From DATKJS01 sp964551995 (lineage in GTDB: Bacteria; Acidobacteriota; Aminicenantia; Aminicenantales; Saccharicenantaceae), in the NCBI GenBank assembly GCA_964551995.1, contig CAZKFD010000004.1, positions 1 through 64,000 on the forward strand: a stretch of DNA of 64,000 nt. The letters run 5' to 3'. Position numbers and translations under genes: made by a program. Position 1 is the stretch's first letter; the number at the start of each line of letters is the position of its first letter. Below are positions 8,363 to 16,715 of the stretch, in pieces. Under the pieces are notes generated by a model. It saw only the letters and a list, made by a program, of their open reading frames with translations. It made no database searches and was not told where the DNA came from.

Positions 8363-9133
8363 TTGACTCGTCGGAATCCTTTGATCTGGGGCTCAATCGT
8401 CTTGGCCCTCTCTTCGGCCCTCGCTCTCGGGCCAGCCACCCCAGGCATGCGGCAGAAGCCGCCGGCGCCCACGAAAGCGAGAATTTACGGCCGCGTCACG
8501 GACTTCGACGGGAAGCCCGTGGAAGGGGCCGACGTCGAGCTCAAGACAACCGCCTTCCATAATGCGGCTGCCGCCAAGACCGCCGCCGACGGCTCTTATG
8601 TGCTGATGGTCGAACAGGGCATGTATGTCGCGCTGGCGGCGGTCAAGGACTACCAGACGAAGCACCTCGAGTATTGGGCCTGGAATGTCCCGGCAAGCGG
8701 CGACATCCGCATCGACCCGCGTTTCGACCGCCTGGAGGTCTACGCCCTCAACGCCTGGCGGCCGCAGGGAGCCTACCCCTCTTACCAGATCTATTTCCGG
8801 CCGATGAGCCTGACGAGGACCGTGTCCTTGGTGATGAAGTCCGGAGGCATGGAGGGTCTGCACAAGCTGCCGGTCATCGATATCGCCCCCGACCTCGCGG
8901 CCGGGGACATCGAGGTCAAAGTCGACGGCGAACGCGTCGGCGTGCTTCGTGTCAACAAGGTCCATGAAGCCAGCGGCCCGGACCAGGACATGTTCGCCTC
9001 TCTCATCCAGGTCTCTCTGCCAAAAAAGCCGGCGGGAGGCGAATGGGTCGTCATCGACGTTACCTTGACCGATAGGGAGACGGGCGAGAGAGGAGAAGGG
9101 CGGCTCTATCTTCGCCGGCCGCAAGGGAAGTGA
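8363..9133 (+). CDS. Secreted protein with a carboxypeptidase-regulatory-like domain
   Basis: This 256-residue protein starts with TTG at 8363, 5 bases after a perfect AAGGAGG; no ATG in the frame is as well placed. An N-terminal signal peptide (IWGSIVLALSSALALG) points to export. Residues 39-90 look like a transthyretin-like or carboxypeptidase-regulatory beta-sandwich (ARIYGRVTDFDGKPVEGADV, then ADGSYVLMVEQGMYVALA). The rest is a beta-rich region of unknown family. It may act in the periplasm or on the surface as a binding or scaffold protein. It lies between pstB and a large sensor kinase, but no link to phosphate is visible in the sequence. Confidence 0.75.
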   Translation: MTRRNPLIWGSIVLALSSALALGPATPGMRQKPPAPTKARIYGRVTDFDGKPVEGADVELKTTAFHNAAAAKTAADGSYVLMVEQGMYVALAAVKDYQTKHLEYWAWNVPASGDIRIDPRFDRLEVYALNAWRPQGAYPSYQIYFRPMSLTRTVSLVMKSGGMEGLHKLPVIDIAPDLAAGDIEVKVDGERVGVLRVNKVHEASGPDQDMFASLIQVSLPKKPAGGEWVVIDVTLTDRETGERGEGRLYLRRPQGK

Positions 9134-9237
9134 AGCGGACAGGGGCATCCGCCCTGCCGGAACTTAATGGATTTCGCTGTTGACGGCTCCTCGGTTCCTT
9201 GATACTCTCTGGGCTGATTCGACGAGTAGGTTGATTC

Positions 9238-12200
9238 GTGACCATCCTGTGTCCCAAATGCCGGGCCCCAAACCCGGAGTCCGACCAGTTCTGCGGTGAA
9301 TGCGGCGCGCGCCTCGCGCGTTCGCTTGAGCCATTGCCGGAAATGACCAGGACCGTCCGCACGCCCTTCAGAGAGCTCGGCCGGGGCGGGACTTTCGCCG
9401 GCCGCTACGATGTCATCGAGGAGCTCGGCGGCGGAGGCATGGGGAAGGTCTACCGGGTGTTCGACCGGAAGACCGAGGAGGAGGTCGCCCTCAAACTGAT
9501 CCGGCCGGACATCGCCGAGGACCGCGAGACGATCGACCGGTTCCGGAACGAGCTCAAGACGGCGCGCCGGATTTCCCACCGGAACATCACCCGAATGTAC
9601 GACCTCGGAGAGGATGACGGGACATACTTCATCACCATGGAATACGTTCCCGGCGAGGATCTCAAGAGCTTTCTCCATCGCTCGAAGCTGCTCAGCGTGG
9701 GAACGGCCGTTTCGATAGCCGAGCAAGTGTGCGACGGCCTGGAAGAGGCCCACCGGCTCGGGATCGTCCACCGGGACCTCAAGCCCGGGAACATCATGAT
9801 CGACAAGGACGGCAACGTCCGCATCATGGATTTCGGCATCGCCCGCTCGCTCGCGGCGAAGGGCCGCACGGGCGCGGGAGTGATGATCGGGACCCCGGAA
9901 TACATGAGCCCGGAGCAGGTCGAAGGGCAGGGCGTCGACCCGAGGACGGACATCTATTCGGTAGGGGTCATCCTCTTCGAGATGACTACGGGCCGGACGC
10001 CGTTCGGCGGCGACACGCCCTTCTCGGTCGGCATGAAGCATAAGATCGAGAAACCGGCCGACCCGCGAGAGATCAACCCTCAGATTCCCGAGAATCTCAG
10101 TCGCCTGATCCTGAGATGCCTGGAGAAGGACAAAGAACGGAGGTTCCGGACCGCCGCCGATCTGCGGGCCGAGCTCGAGAGGATCAAGAAGGGCCTCACG
10201 ACCACCGAACGGGAGATCGGGGCGGGAAAGCCTCTGGCCTCCAAGGTCATCACCGTTAAGCTCCCCCTGAGGAAAGTCCTCTGGCCGGGGCTGGGAGTCG
10301 TCGCCGCCGCGGCAGTGCTTTTCTGGATCTGGAAAGCCGCGCCCCGGCGCTACGCCCCGCCTCCGGCCTCGGGGCGGCCGACGCTGGCCATCCTGTACTT
10401 CGAAAACATCTCGGGCGACAAGTTACTCGAGCCTTGGAGAACCGGGCTCACGGAGCTTCTCATCGCTAAGCTCGGCCAATCCCGCTTCATACGGGTTCTG
10501 GACGGGAACACGATATACGGTCTCCTTCGGAGGCTGAATCTGCAGGATGCCAGGAAGTATACGAAAGAAGACCTTACGAAAGTCGCCAACGAAGCGGGGG
10601 CCGGCTACACACTCAGCGGGAGCCTTCTCCGGGCCGGGCCGGACGTCCTCATCACCTTCTCTCTGCAAAAGCCCCAGACGGGCGAAGTCGTCAGCCCGAT
10701 CAGCGTCGACTGTAAGAACGAGGGCGAGGTCATCGCCCGGATCGACGAGGTCGCCGGCAGGATCAAGGCCGATCTCGACCTCTCGCGGGACCAGATCGCC
10801 GCCGACCCGGACAGGAGCGCCGGCTCCATCACCACGGCCTCGGCCGAGGCGTTCAAGTGCTACAGCGAGGGACGCAAGTTCCATTCTCTGGGAGACAATC
10901 TGAAGTGCATCGAGTGGATGCAGAAAGCCGTGGCGCTCGATCCGGAGTTCGCCATGGCCTACCGGTCCATGGGCTCGGCCTACGGCAACCTCGGCGAGAC
11001 GCCGGAGCAGATGAAATACTATCAGAAGGCCTTGGAATTCAGGGACCGCGTTTCGGGCCGCGAGCGCTTGAGCATCGAAGGGGATTATTACCGGCTGTCG
11101 GAAAATACCATCGAACTGGCCATCGAGGCCTACCGGAAGCTTCTGGCGCTCTACCCCGATGACGTTATCGGCCATACCAACCTCGGCGTCTTATATAGCG
11201 ACCTCGAAGAGTGGGACCGGGCGATCGAGTGCGAAACGCCCCTCGTCGAGAACGGGACGGGAAATGCCATCGCCCTGAACAACCTCGCCGAGGCTTACCA
11301 AGCCAAGGGGCAGTATGCCCGGGCTGAGGAAGTTCTCGAACACTATCTCAGCCTCAACCCCGACAGCGCGATGATTCACAGCAAACTCGCCCAGGACTAT
11401 GTCCTGGAAGGCCGGTACGACGCCGCGCTCCAGGAAATCCGCAAGGCGATCGCGCTCAATCCGGAGGATTTCTCCTACTCCCTGGTCAAGGCCGGCATCC
11501 ATTTTCTCATGGACGATGTTTCGTCTTGCGAGCGGGAAGCCCGGAAGCTCGAACAGTTCGCCAGCCCCACGGCGAAGTTCGCGGCTTGGCAAACTCTGGC
11601 CAACCTGGCCGGCTCCCGGGGCCAGTTCAAGAAGGCCAGGGAATACGCCGAGCAAGGCTTGGCATTGGCCAGGGAGATCGGGGACCGTGGGGCGGAGGCC
11701 TCGATCCTCTCGAGCCTCGCCTGGCTTGATCAGCTCGCCGACCGGCGTTTCGACCTGGCCTTGAGCCGCATCGACTTGGCGATGAGCGTCGCCGCCCAAT
11801 CCGGAAACGCCGCCATGCAGCGGTCTCTTCTCCGCCAGAAGGGTATAGCCGAGCTCGAAAAAAACTCAATTCCCGAGGCCGTGCGGACCGCCTCCGAGCT
11901 CAAGGAGATGTGCGAGAAAGCCGCGAGTAAGAAGCAGATGCGCCTCTATTTCGAACTCCTGGCGAGGATCGAGCTGGCGAAGAAAAATCCGCCGGCCGCC
12001 ATCGAAGACGCCCGGAAGATGATGACGTTCTGGTCGGCGCCGGGCCCGAGCGATATCCTGGCCGACGCCTACGATATGGCGGGCGACAAGAAACGGGCCC
12101 TCGAGGACTACGTGAAGATCAACGCCAGCCCCTTGGTGAAACAAAATGATATTCTTCTGTATTTGAGAAGCTTCATCCGGCTCGGAGAATTATCAGAGGA

Positions 12201-12327
12201 ACTGGGCCTCCGCGATAAGGCGGTCGGTTATGGCCAGCAATTCCTCGACCGCTTCAAGAATGCCGATCCTGGGGCTCCTTACGTGGAGGAGGTCAGGAAG
12301 ATAGTCGCCGGGCTCAGAGGAGCCTGA
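9238..12327 (+). CDS. Zinc-ribbon Hanks-type Ser/Thr kinase with TM segment, TolB-like domain and TPR repeats
   Basis: A 1029-residue membrane kinase. Domains in order: an N-terminal zinc ribbon (CPKC 5-8, CGEC 19-22); a Hanks kinase with glycine loop GGGGMGKVY (64-72), lysine 86, HRDLKPGN from 178, DFG 198-200 and SPE 234-236; one transmembrane helix (about 357-376); a TolB/FlgO-like module (LAILYFENISGD onward); then TPR repeats from about residue 525 to the end. All catalytic residues are present, so it should be active. Known relatives relay outside signals by phosphorylating cytoplasmic proteins. The GTG start has only a weak ribosome-binding site, but it keeps the intact zinc ribbon. 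The gene stands alone. Confidence 0.88.
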   Translation: MTILCPKCRAPNPESDQFCGECGARLARSLEPLPEMTRTVRTPFRELGRGGTFAGRYDVIEELGGGGMGKVYRVFDRKTEEEVALKLIRPDIAEDRETIDRFRNELKTARRISHRNITRMYDLGEDDGTYFITMEYVPGEDLKSFLHRSKLLSVGTAVSIAEQVCDGLEEAHRLGIVHRDLKPGNIMIDKDGNVRIMDFGIARSLAAKGRTGAGVMIGTPEYMSPEQVEGQGVDPRTDIYSVGVILFEMTTGRTPFGGDTPFSVGMKHKIEKPADPREINPQIPENLSRLILRCLEKDKERRFRTAADLRAELERIKKGLTTTEREIGAGKPLASKVITVKLPLRKVLWPGLGVVAAAAVLFWIWKAAPRRYAPPPASGRPTLAILYFENISGDKLLEPWRTGLTELLIAKLGQSRFIRVLDGNTIYGLLRRLNLQDARKYTKEDLTKVANEAGAGYTLSGSLLRAGPDVLITFSLQKPQTGEVVSPISVDCKNEGEVIARIDEVAGRIKADLDLSRDQIAADPDRSAGSITTASAEAFKCYSEGRKFHSLGDNLKCIEWMQKAVALDPEFAMAYRSMGSAYGNLGETPEQMKYYQKALEFRDRVSGRERLSIEGDYYRLSENTIELAIEAYRKLLALYPDDVIGHTNLGVLYSDLEEWDRAIECETPLVENGTGNAIALNNLAEAYQAKGQYARAEEVLEHYLSLNPDSAMIHSKLAQDYVLEGRYDAALQEIRKAIALNPEDFSYSLVKAGIHFLMDDVSSCEREARKLEQFASPTAKFAAWQTLANLAGSRGQFKKAREYAEQGLALAREIGDRGAEASILSSLAWLDQLADRRFDLALSRIDLAMSVAAQSGNAAMQRSLLRQKGIAELEKNSIPEAVRTASELKEMCEKAASKKQMRLYFELLARIELAKKNPPAAIEDARKMMTFWSAPGPSDILADAYDMAGDKKRALEDYVKINASPLVKQNDILLYLRSFIRLGELSEELGLRDKAVGYGQQFLDRFKNADPGAPYVEEVRKIVAGLRGA

Positions 12328-12359
12328 ACGGCCCGGCCTCCGGCTCAGCAGCAGTTTTT

Positions 12360-12572
12360 CTAGCGCTGGGGCGTCATCTCGATGAAGTTCGCGACGGCCG
12401 ATTTCAGGAGAAGGCGCTGCTCTTCGACGACGCCCCCCAGGCGGACGAGGTTGCAGGGATCGTGAAGAATCATGATCTTCGTGCTCCGGGACGGATCGAG
12501 CATGATCCGGCCCGCTCGGACGGCGTCCTCTTTCAGCCCGATTCTCTTGCCGCGGAATTGGACGGTCGGCAT
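12360..12572 (-). CDS. Small hypothetical protein
   Basis: A 70-residue protein, convergent with the large kinase (32 bases between the stops). The ATG at 12572 follows CAGGAG by about 9 bases. The start MPTVQFRGKRIGL and the amphipathic body read like a real small protein, without signal peptide or membrane segment. A single cysteine (HDPCNL) is present. No family is recognised. The 324 bases upstream, to the porin, hold no other gene. Confidence 0.5.
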   Translation of the reverse strand: MPTVQFRGKRIGLKEDAVRAGRIMLDPSRSTKIMILHDPCNLVRLGGVVEEQRLLLKSAVANFIEMTPQR

Positions 12573-12737
12573 GGCATGACTCCTGGAGGAAATTCAACAG
12601 ATCGCTATACCGCATCGCCGGGCCGTCCGTCCAAAAACGCTCGCGCAGGCATAAGATCATGGCTGGCGGGCCGAAGTGTCCGCGGCGTCTGCAACCGTTT
12701 CATCCGGGGCGCGGAAAGGCCGGGTTCGGGGGTTGAA

Positions 12738-12791
12738 TTAACCGAATTTTGAGCCGTTCTTAATCCTTCCTTAACACTCTCCCTCTATCTT
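12738..12791 (+). promoter_or_regulatory. Pho-box-like promoter of the porin gene
   Basis: Four hexamers lie exactly 11 bp apart: TTAACC (12738), TTGAGC (12749), TTAATC (12760) and TTAACA (12771). A -10 candidate TATCTT follows at 12786-12791, 9 bases after the last hexamer, the same layout as the pstS promoter. This strongly suggests that the porin belongs to the phosphate regulon. The rest of the gap from 12573 to 12896 shows no other feature. Confidence 0.7.
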
Positions 12792-12896
12792 AAGCGCGAA
12801 CCATCGGGTTCCCTCCTGAGAAGGCCAAGTCGAGGGAGGTCAAGGCACACCGTATCTTGGCGCATCAATCTTTTAAAGGAGAAAGGAGACACACGA

Positions 12897-14054
12897 ATGA
12901 CTGGAAAAACAAGAGTCGCAGGACTTCTCTTCCTCGCACTTTTGATCCTTCCCTCGGCGGCCCTTTTCGCCCAGCAGACGTTCTCCACGGCGGTTTATCT
13001 CGATTACCGGTACGACCTCTCGACGGACGGCCCGATCACCCTGAAGCCCACAAACCCCGCCGTGCCCTACCTCAGCAACCAGTTCGTCTTCCGCCGGGCC
13101 TATTTCACTTATGATAACAAGATCAACGACAACCTGAAATTCCGCTTCCGGCTCGACGCGGACAACACTGCCAACGTGACCGGGGTCAGCCTGAGCGGTA
13201 CTCCGCCGACGGCGACAACGACCACGGACAATAAGTTCCGCCCCTTCATCAAGAACCTGTACGTCGAGTGGGACCATTTTCTGGTCAAAGACATGACGCT
13301 CAGGATCGGCATGGAGGATACGATGACGTTCAACATCGCCGAAGCCAAGTGGGGCTACCGAAGCGTGGCCAAGACGATCGCGGACGGCTTTAAGGACATC
13401 ACGGGGACGGATAACCATGCGACGAGTGCGGACATCGGGGCCAGCCTCCAGGGCTCGCCGGCCAAGTTCATAAGTTATGGGATCCAGGTCACGAACGGAA
13501 CCGGCTATGCTCACGTTGAGACTAACCAGTGGAAAAAATTCGCCGGCCAGATCGTCATCACCCCGGTAACCGGAATCTCCATCGTCGGCTACATCGATTC
13601 CGAACGGCAGCAGTATCAAGCCAATCCCCTCGCCCTGACAAAGCCGATGGCCTACACCTATAAGGTCGACGCCTTTTTCGAAATGATCAAAGGCCTCACT
13701 ATCGGCGGGGAATGGTTCAATTACAAAGACGACCTTTATCAGGCTGTGAACTCGACGACCGGCGATGAAGAGGTTTACAAGGTGGACGGCTGGTCCGTTT
13801 TCGGTCACTATACGCTGATTGACAAGAAGCTCAACGTCTTCGCCCGCTACGACAGTTACATACCGAACAGCCTGAACAGTGTGAAGGACATCAAGCTGAC
13901 GATCCTGGGCCTGGATTGGGCTCCGATCCATTCGAGCCTCAAACTCCAGCCGAATATCTGGATATACGATTATACCGATGGGTTGCTCTACAATCCGAGC
14001 GCCACTTCCAACCATGACCTCGTCTTCAACATGACCTTCTTCCTGGCCTTCTGA
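12897..14054 (+). CDS. Outer-membrane porin, phosphate-selective OprO/OprP-like
   Basis: A 385-residue beta-barrel protein with a signal peptide (LLFLALLILPSAALFA, cut before QQTF). The mature part alternates polar and hydrophobic residues, as in 16-stranded porins, and ends in phenylalanine (MTFFLAF), the usual outer-membrane insertion signal. The strands FVFRRAYFTYDNKIND and KFRFRLDADNT are typical of the Porin_O_P family, which passes phosphate or other anions. The ATG follows AAAGGAGA by 7 bases. The Pho-box-like promoter and the position between pst and phoU support a role in phosphate uptake. Ion selectivity cannot be read from the sequence. Confidence 0.85.
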   Translation: MTGKTRVAGLLFLALLILPSAALFAQQTFSTAVYLDYRYDLSTDGPITLKPTNPAVPYLSNQFVFRRAYFTYDNKINDNLKFRFRLDADNTANVTGVSLSGTPPTATTTTDNKFRPFIKNLYVEWDHFLVKDMTLRIGMEDTMTFNIAEAKWGYRSVAKTIADGFKDITGTDNHATSADIGASLQGSPAKFISYGIQVTNGTGYAHVETNQWKKFAGQIVITPVTGISIVGYIDSERQQYQANPLALTKPMAYTYKVDAFFEMIKGLTIGGEWFNYKDDLYQAVNSTTGDEEVYKVDGWSVFGHYTLIDKKLNVFARYDSYIPNSLNSVKDIKLTILGLDWAPIHSSLKLQPNIWIYDYTDGLLYNPSATSNHDLVFNMTFFLAF

Positions 14055-14264
14055 CGGAGGGACAAGAGAGGCCCGCAATTCTCAAGGGACAGCGCGGGGC
14101 ACCTATTAGAGATCCAATGTCAGGAAGGCCCTGGTGGCCGGATGAGGAAGAGGAAGGGGCGGCTGACCGCCGAAATCCTCACAGGAATCCCGGCGGGAGA
14201 CCCGGCCGCCGTCGCCGGGCTTCCCCCGCTCGCGCTTTTTCCGGCCGTCTCGCTCTTCGCGGGC

Positions 14265-14294
14265 TTGAATGCGGCCCATAAGACAGGCTATACT
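14265..14294 (+). promoter_or_regulatory. Candidate sigma-70-type promoter for phoU
   Basis: TTGAAT (14265-14270) and TATACT (14289-14294) are separated by 18 bases, and the phoU start is 154 bases downstream. No 11-bp TTAAC repeats are seen here, so phoU appears to be expressed separately from the porin. The rest of the 393-base gap between porin and phoU (14055-14447) has only short open frames without ribosome-binding sites. Confidence 0.5.
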
Positions 14295-14447
14295 AGCGAA
14301 GCCGTGGCTCCGATGCCGCAACCAGCGCGGTGTTCAAGGGGGTGACAGCCATGAGGCTCGCGAAGCCCCGGCAGAGGCTGAAAACAGATCGCCCCGGCGG
14401 CCGCTTTGAAGGATCGGACCCCGCGCCCTCCGGGCGGAGGAGGACAC

Positions 14448-15155
14448 ATGTCACAGCCGGAACGGCCCTTTGACGAAGAGCTCAAAGAGCTCAAGGAAAA
14501 ATTGCTGGAGATGGCCTCGCGCGCCGAGGAACAGATCGGGCGGGCCATCCGCGGCCTCAAGGAACGCAAGCAAGATCTGGCCTGCCAGGTCCTCGAGAAC
14601 GAGGAAGCGGTCAACCGTCTGGACATCGAAATCGACGAATTGGCCATGCGGCTCCTGGCCCTCCGTCAGCCCATGGCGGCCGACCTCCGCTTCATCACCT
14701 CGGCCATGAAGATCGGCAGCGATCTGGAGCGGATCGGGGATCTGGCCGTGAACATCGCCGAGCGGACACTCGAGATCCTCAAGTACCCCCAGCTCAAGCC
14801 TCTCATCGATATCCCCCGCATGGCCGCCCTGGCCCAGAACATGGTCCGGGACGTCATCAACGCCTTCGTCAACGGCGACGCGGAGCTGGCTCAGAACGTC
14901 TGCACTCGGGACGATCAGGTGGACAAGCTCAACGACCAGATCTTCCGCGAGCTCCTGACGTACATGCTCGAGGACGCCTCGACGATCCACCGGGCCGTGG
15001 ACCTGATCCTCATCGGCCGGCATCTGGAAAGGATCGCCGACCACGCCACGAACATCGGCGAGGACGTAATCTACATGGTCAGAGGTAAGACCATCAAGCA
15101 CCACATCGAAGAGGGCCGCCTCTCCGGTCTCAAGCGGTGTCCCGATAAGGGGTAG
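14448..15155 (+). CDS. phoU: Phosphate transport regulator PhoU
   Basis: PhoU connects PstB to the PhoR kinase and keeps the phosphate regulon off when phosphate is plentiful. The protein has 235 residues and is all-helical, with the two three-helix PhoU repeats. Hallmarks are LRQPMAADLRFITSAMKIG, SDLERIGDLAVNIAERT and, in the second repeat, GRHLERIADHATNIGEDV, where acidic residues bind metal clusters. The ATG at 14448 follows GGAGGAGG by 4-6 bases; an upstream in-frame start would add a low-complexity tail. The gene lies between the porin and a convergent hydrolase, about 900 bases from phoB. Confidence 0.95.
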   Translation: MSQPERPFDEELKELKEKLLEMASRAEEQIGRAIRGLKERKQDLACQVLENEEAVNRLDIEIDELAMRLLALRQPMAADLRFITSAMKIGSDLERIGDLAVNIAERTLEILKYPQLKPLIDIPRMAALAQNMVRDVINAFVNGDAELAQNVCTRDDQVDKLNDQIFRELLTYMLEDASTIHRAVDLILIGRHLERIADHATNIGEDVIYMVRGKTIKHHIEEGRLSGLKRCPDKG

Positions 15156-15178
15156 CGGACCGAACAAGGGTCCGGCCC

Positions 15179-15907
15179 TCAGTGCATCTCGCGTATCCGG
15201 ACCTCGATCCCTTTCTCTCCCTGAAGGAGCTTCGCGAGCGCGGTGGCGTCCGTTTCGCCGTAATGGTAGGGATAGAGGATCTTCGGGCGGAACGCCTTGG
15301 CGGCGTCTGCGACCATCTCCGGTGTCATCGTGTAGGGAAGATTCATGGGCAAAAAGGCGATGTGGATATTCTTGAGGGCCTTCATCTCGACGGTATTCTC
15401 CGTGTCGCCCGCGATGTAGACCCGCTTGTCGCCGAACGTGACGATGTAACCGTTGCCGTCGCCCTTCGGGTGGAACGGATGGCCGTCGGGCCGCTTGTGA
15501 ACCAGGTTATAGGCTGGGACGGCTTCGATCTTCAGGCCAAGGGGAGTTTCCTTATCCCCGTTGGACATGATGATGGCGTCCTTAACCTTGCCTTTGCAGG
15601 ACCTGGCCGCGACGACGGCCGTGCCCGGTTTGAGGACGGACTTGAGGGCCGCCGGATCCAGATGGTCATAGTGGTCATGGGTGATGAGGACGAGGTCCGC
15701 TCTGTCCAGCCGGCTGTAATCGGCGACCTCGCCGTAAGGGTCGACCTGGATGGTCTTCCCACCGTATGTCATAATCAGAGAGCCGTGACCGAGAAAGGTG
15801 ATGACAAGGTTCCCCTGGGATGTCGGGATCGTGTCCTTTTCGTATTTCGAGGAAATGGCTGCCACGCCGAAACCTAAGACGAGGATAACCATGAGGATTT
15901 TGATCAT
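15179..15907 (-). CDS. UlaG-like metallo-beta-lactamase-fold hydrolase with N-terminal membrane anchor or signal
   Basis: A 242-residue protein with a hydrophobic N-terminus (MIKILMVILVLGFGVAAIS), then a metallo-beta-lactamase fold. The metal motif is HDHYDH in LVLITHDHYDHLDP, with further ligands in GDTENT and YPYHYGET. The layout (GHGSLIMTYGGKTIQVDPYG) matches the metal-dependent hydrolase branch that includes L-ascorbate-6-phosphate lactonase UlaG. The substrate is unknown. The ATG follows AGGAGG by 7 bases. It runs divergently from phoB and convergently to phoU, so it sits inside the Pho neighbourhood; a link to phosphate metabolism would be a guess. Confidence 0.82.
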   Translation of the reverse strand: MIKILMVILVLGFGVAAISSKYEKDTIPTSQGNLVITFLGHGSLIMTYGGKTIQVDPYGEVADYSRLDRADLVLITHDHYDHLDPAALKSVLKPGTAVVAARSCKGKVKDAIIMSNGDKETPLGLKIEAVPAYNLVHKRPDGHPFHPKGDGNGYIVTFGDKRVYIAGDTENTVEMKALKNIHIAFLPMNLPYTMTPEMVADAAKAFRPKILYPYHYGETDATALAKLLQGEKGIEVRIREMH

Positions 15908-15933
15908 TGCGCGCCTCCTTGTTTGAAGAATGT

Positions 15934-15962
15934 ATTATAGCCCGATGTCGGGCCGCGAACAA
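15934..15962 (-). promoter_or_regulatory. Promoter of the UlaG-like hydrolase gene
   Basis: On the minus strand TTGTTC (15962-15957) and TATAAT (15939-15934) are separated by 17 bases. The coding start at 15907 lies 27 bases downstream. This is a near-consensus sigma-70-type promoter. Confidence 0.6.
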
Positions 15963-16011
15963 CGCCTGGCCGGGGGCTGAAAAAACCTCTAGCGTCCCGC
16001 CGGGTTTCCCG

Positions 16012-16017
16012 TATAAT
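16012..16017 (+). promoter_or_regulatory. -10 box of the phoBR operon
   Basis: A perfect TATAAT lies 20 bases before the GTG start of phoB. No good -35 is seen at the right distance (CTAGCG at 15989), and no clear Pho box. A weak constitutive or activator-dependent promoter is plausible. Confidence 0.45.
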
Positions 16018-16037
16018 ACGTGACAAGAGGTGTATCC

Positions 16038-16715
16038 GTGCCTCAACTGATCGCCGCTCTCGACGACGAAGCCGACATCCTCGAGCTTCTCAAGGTCAAT
16101 CTCAGGCAAGCCGGCTTCCGGTTCGAGGGATTTCAGGACGCAGACGGACTGTACCGGTATCTCCAGAGGGAAAAGCCCGACCTGATCCTCCTCGACCTTA
16201 TGCTCCCGGATATCGACGGCCTAGACGTCTGCCGGCATCTTCGAAAAAGCGAGGGCCTGGCGCATATCCCGGTCATCATGCTGACGGCCCGAGGAGACGA
16301 ATCCGACAAGGTCCTCGGTCTCGAGCTCGGAGCCGACGACTACCTCACCAAACCCTTCTCGGTCAAAGAACTCATCGCCAGGATCCACGCCGTGCTGAGG
16401 AGAAAAGGGCAGAAAGAGCTTGTCCGGCAGATTGTCCTGGGGCCTCTTCGAATGGACCTGGACAAGCACGAGATCACGCGGGGGGGGACGAAGATCGACC
16501 TGACCGCGACGGAGTTCAAGATTCTGCAACTCTTGGCCTCGCGGCGCGGCCGCGTCTTCACGAGGGATCAGATCCTCGATCATCTCTGGGGACACGAGAA
16601 GGCGGTCGTCGACCGGACTGTGGACGTCCATATCCGGAACCTCCGGGAGAAGCTGGGCTCCGCCGCGTCCCTTGTCAAGAATGTCCGGGGGGTGGGATAT
16701 AAGGTCGAGGAATGA
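16038..16715 (+). CDS. phoB: Phosphate regulon response regulator PhoB
   Basis: An OmpR/PhoB-family response regulator of 225 residues. The receiver domain has acidic residues D9-D10, phospho-acceptor D53 (LILLDLMLP) and K105 (LTKPFS). The C-terminal winged helix (LTATEFKILQLLASRRGRVF, then VDRTVDVHIRNLREKLG) binds DNA. The GTG at 16038 follows AAGAGGTG; an upstream GTG at 16020 would lie too close to the TATAAT at 16012. It overlaps phoR by 4 bases. With pst, phoU and a Pho-box-bearing porin nearby, PhoB is the likely identity rather than another OmpR-type regulator. Confidence 0.9.
   Translation: MPQLIAALDDEADILELLKVNLRQAGFRFEGFQDADGLYRYLQREKPDLILLDLMLPDIDGLDVCRHLRKSEGLAHIPVIMLTARGDESDKVLGLELGADDYLTKPFSVKELIARIHAVLRRKGQKELVRQIVLGPLRMDLDKHEITRGGTKIDLTATEFKILQLLASRRGRVFTRDQILDHLWGHEKAVVDRTVDVHIRNLREKLGSAASLVKNVRGVGYKVEE

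Noticed and set aside
12193..12660. 155-codon minus-strand frame overlapping the kinase end
   Set aside because: Competes with the kinase C-terminus and the better-supported 70-residue gene; composition is shadow-like.
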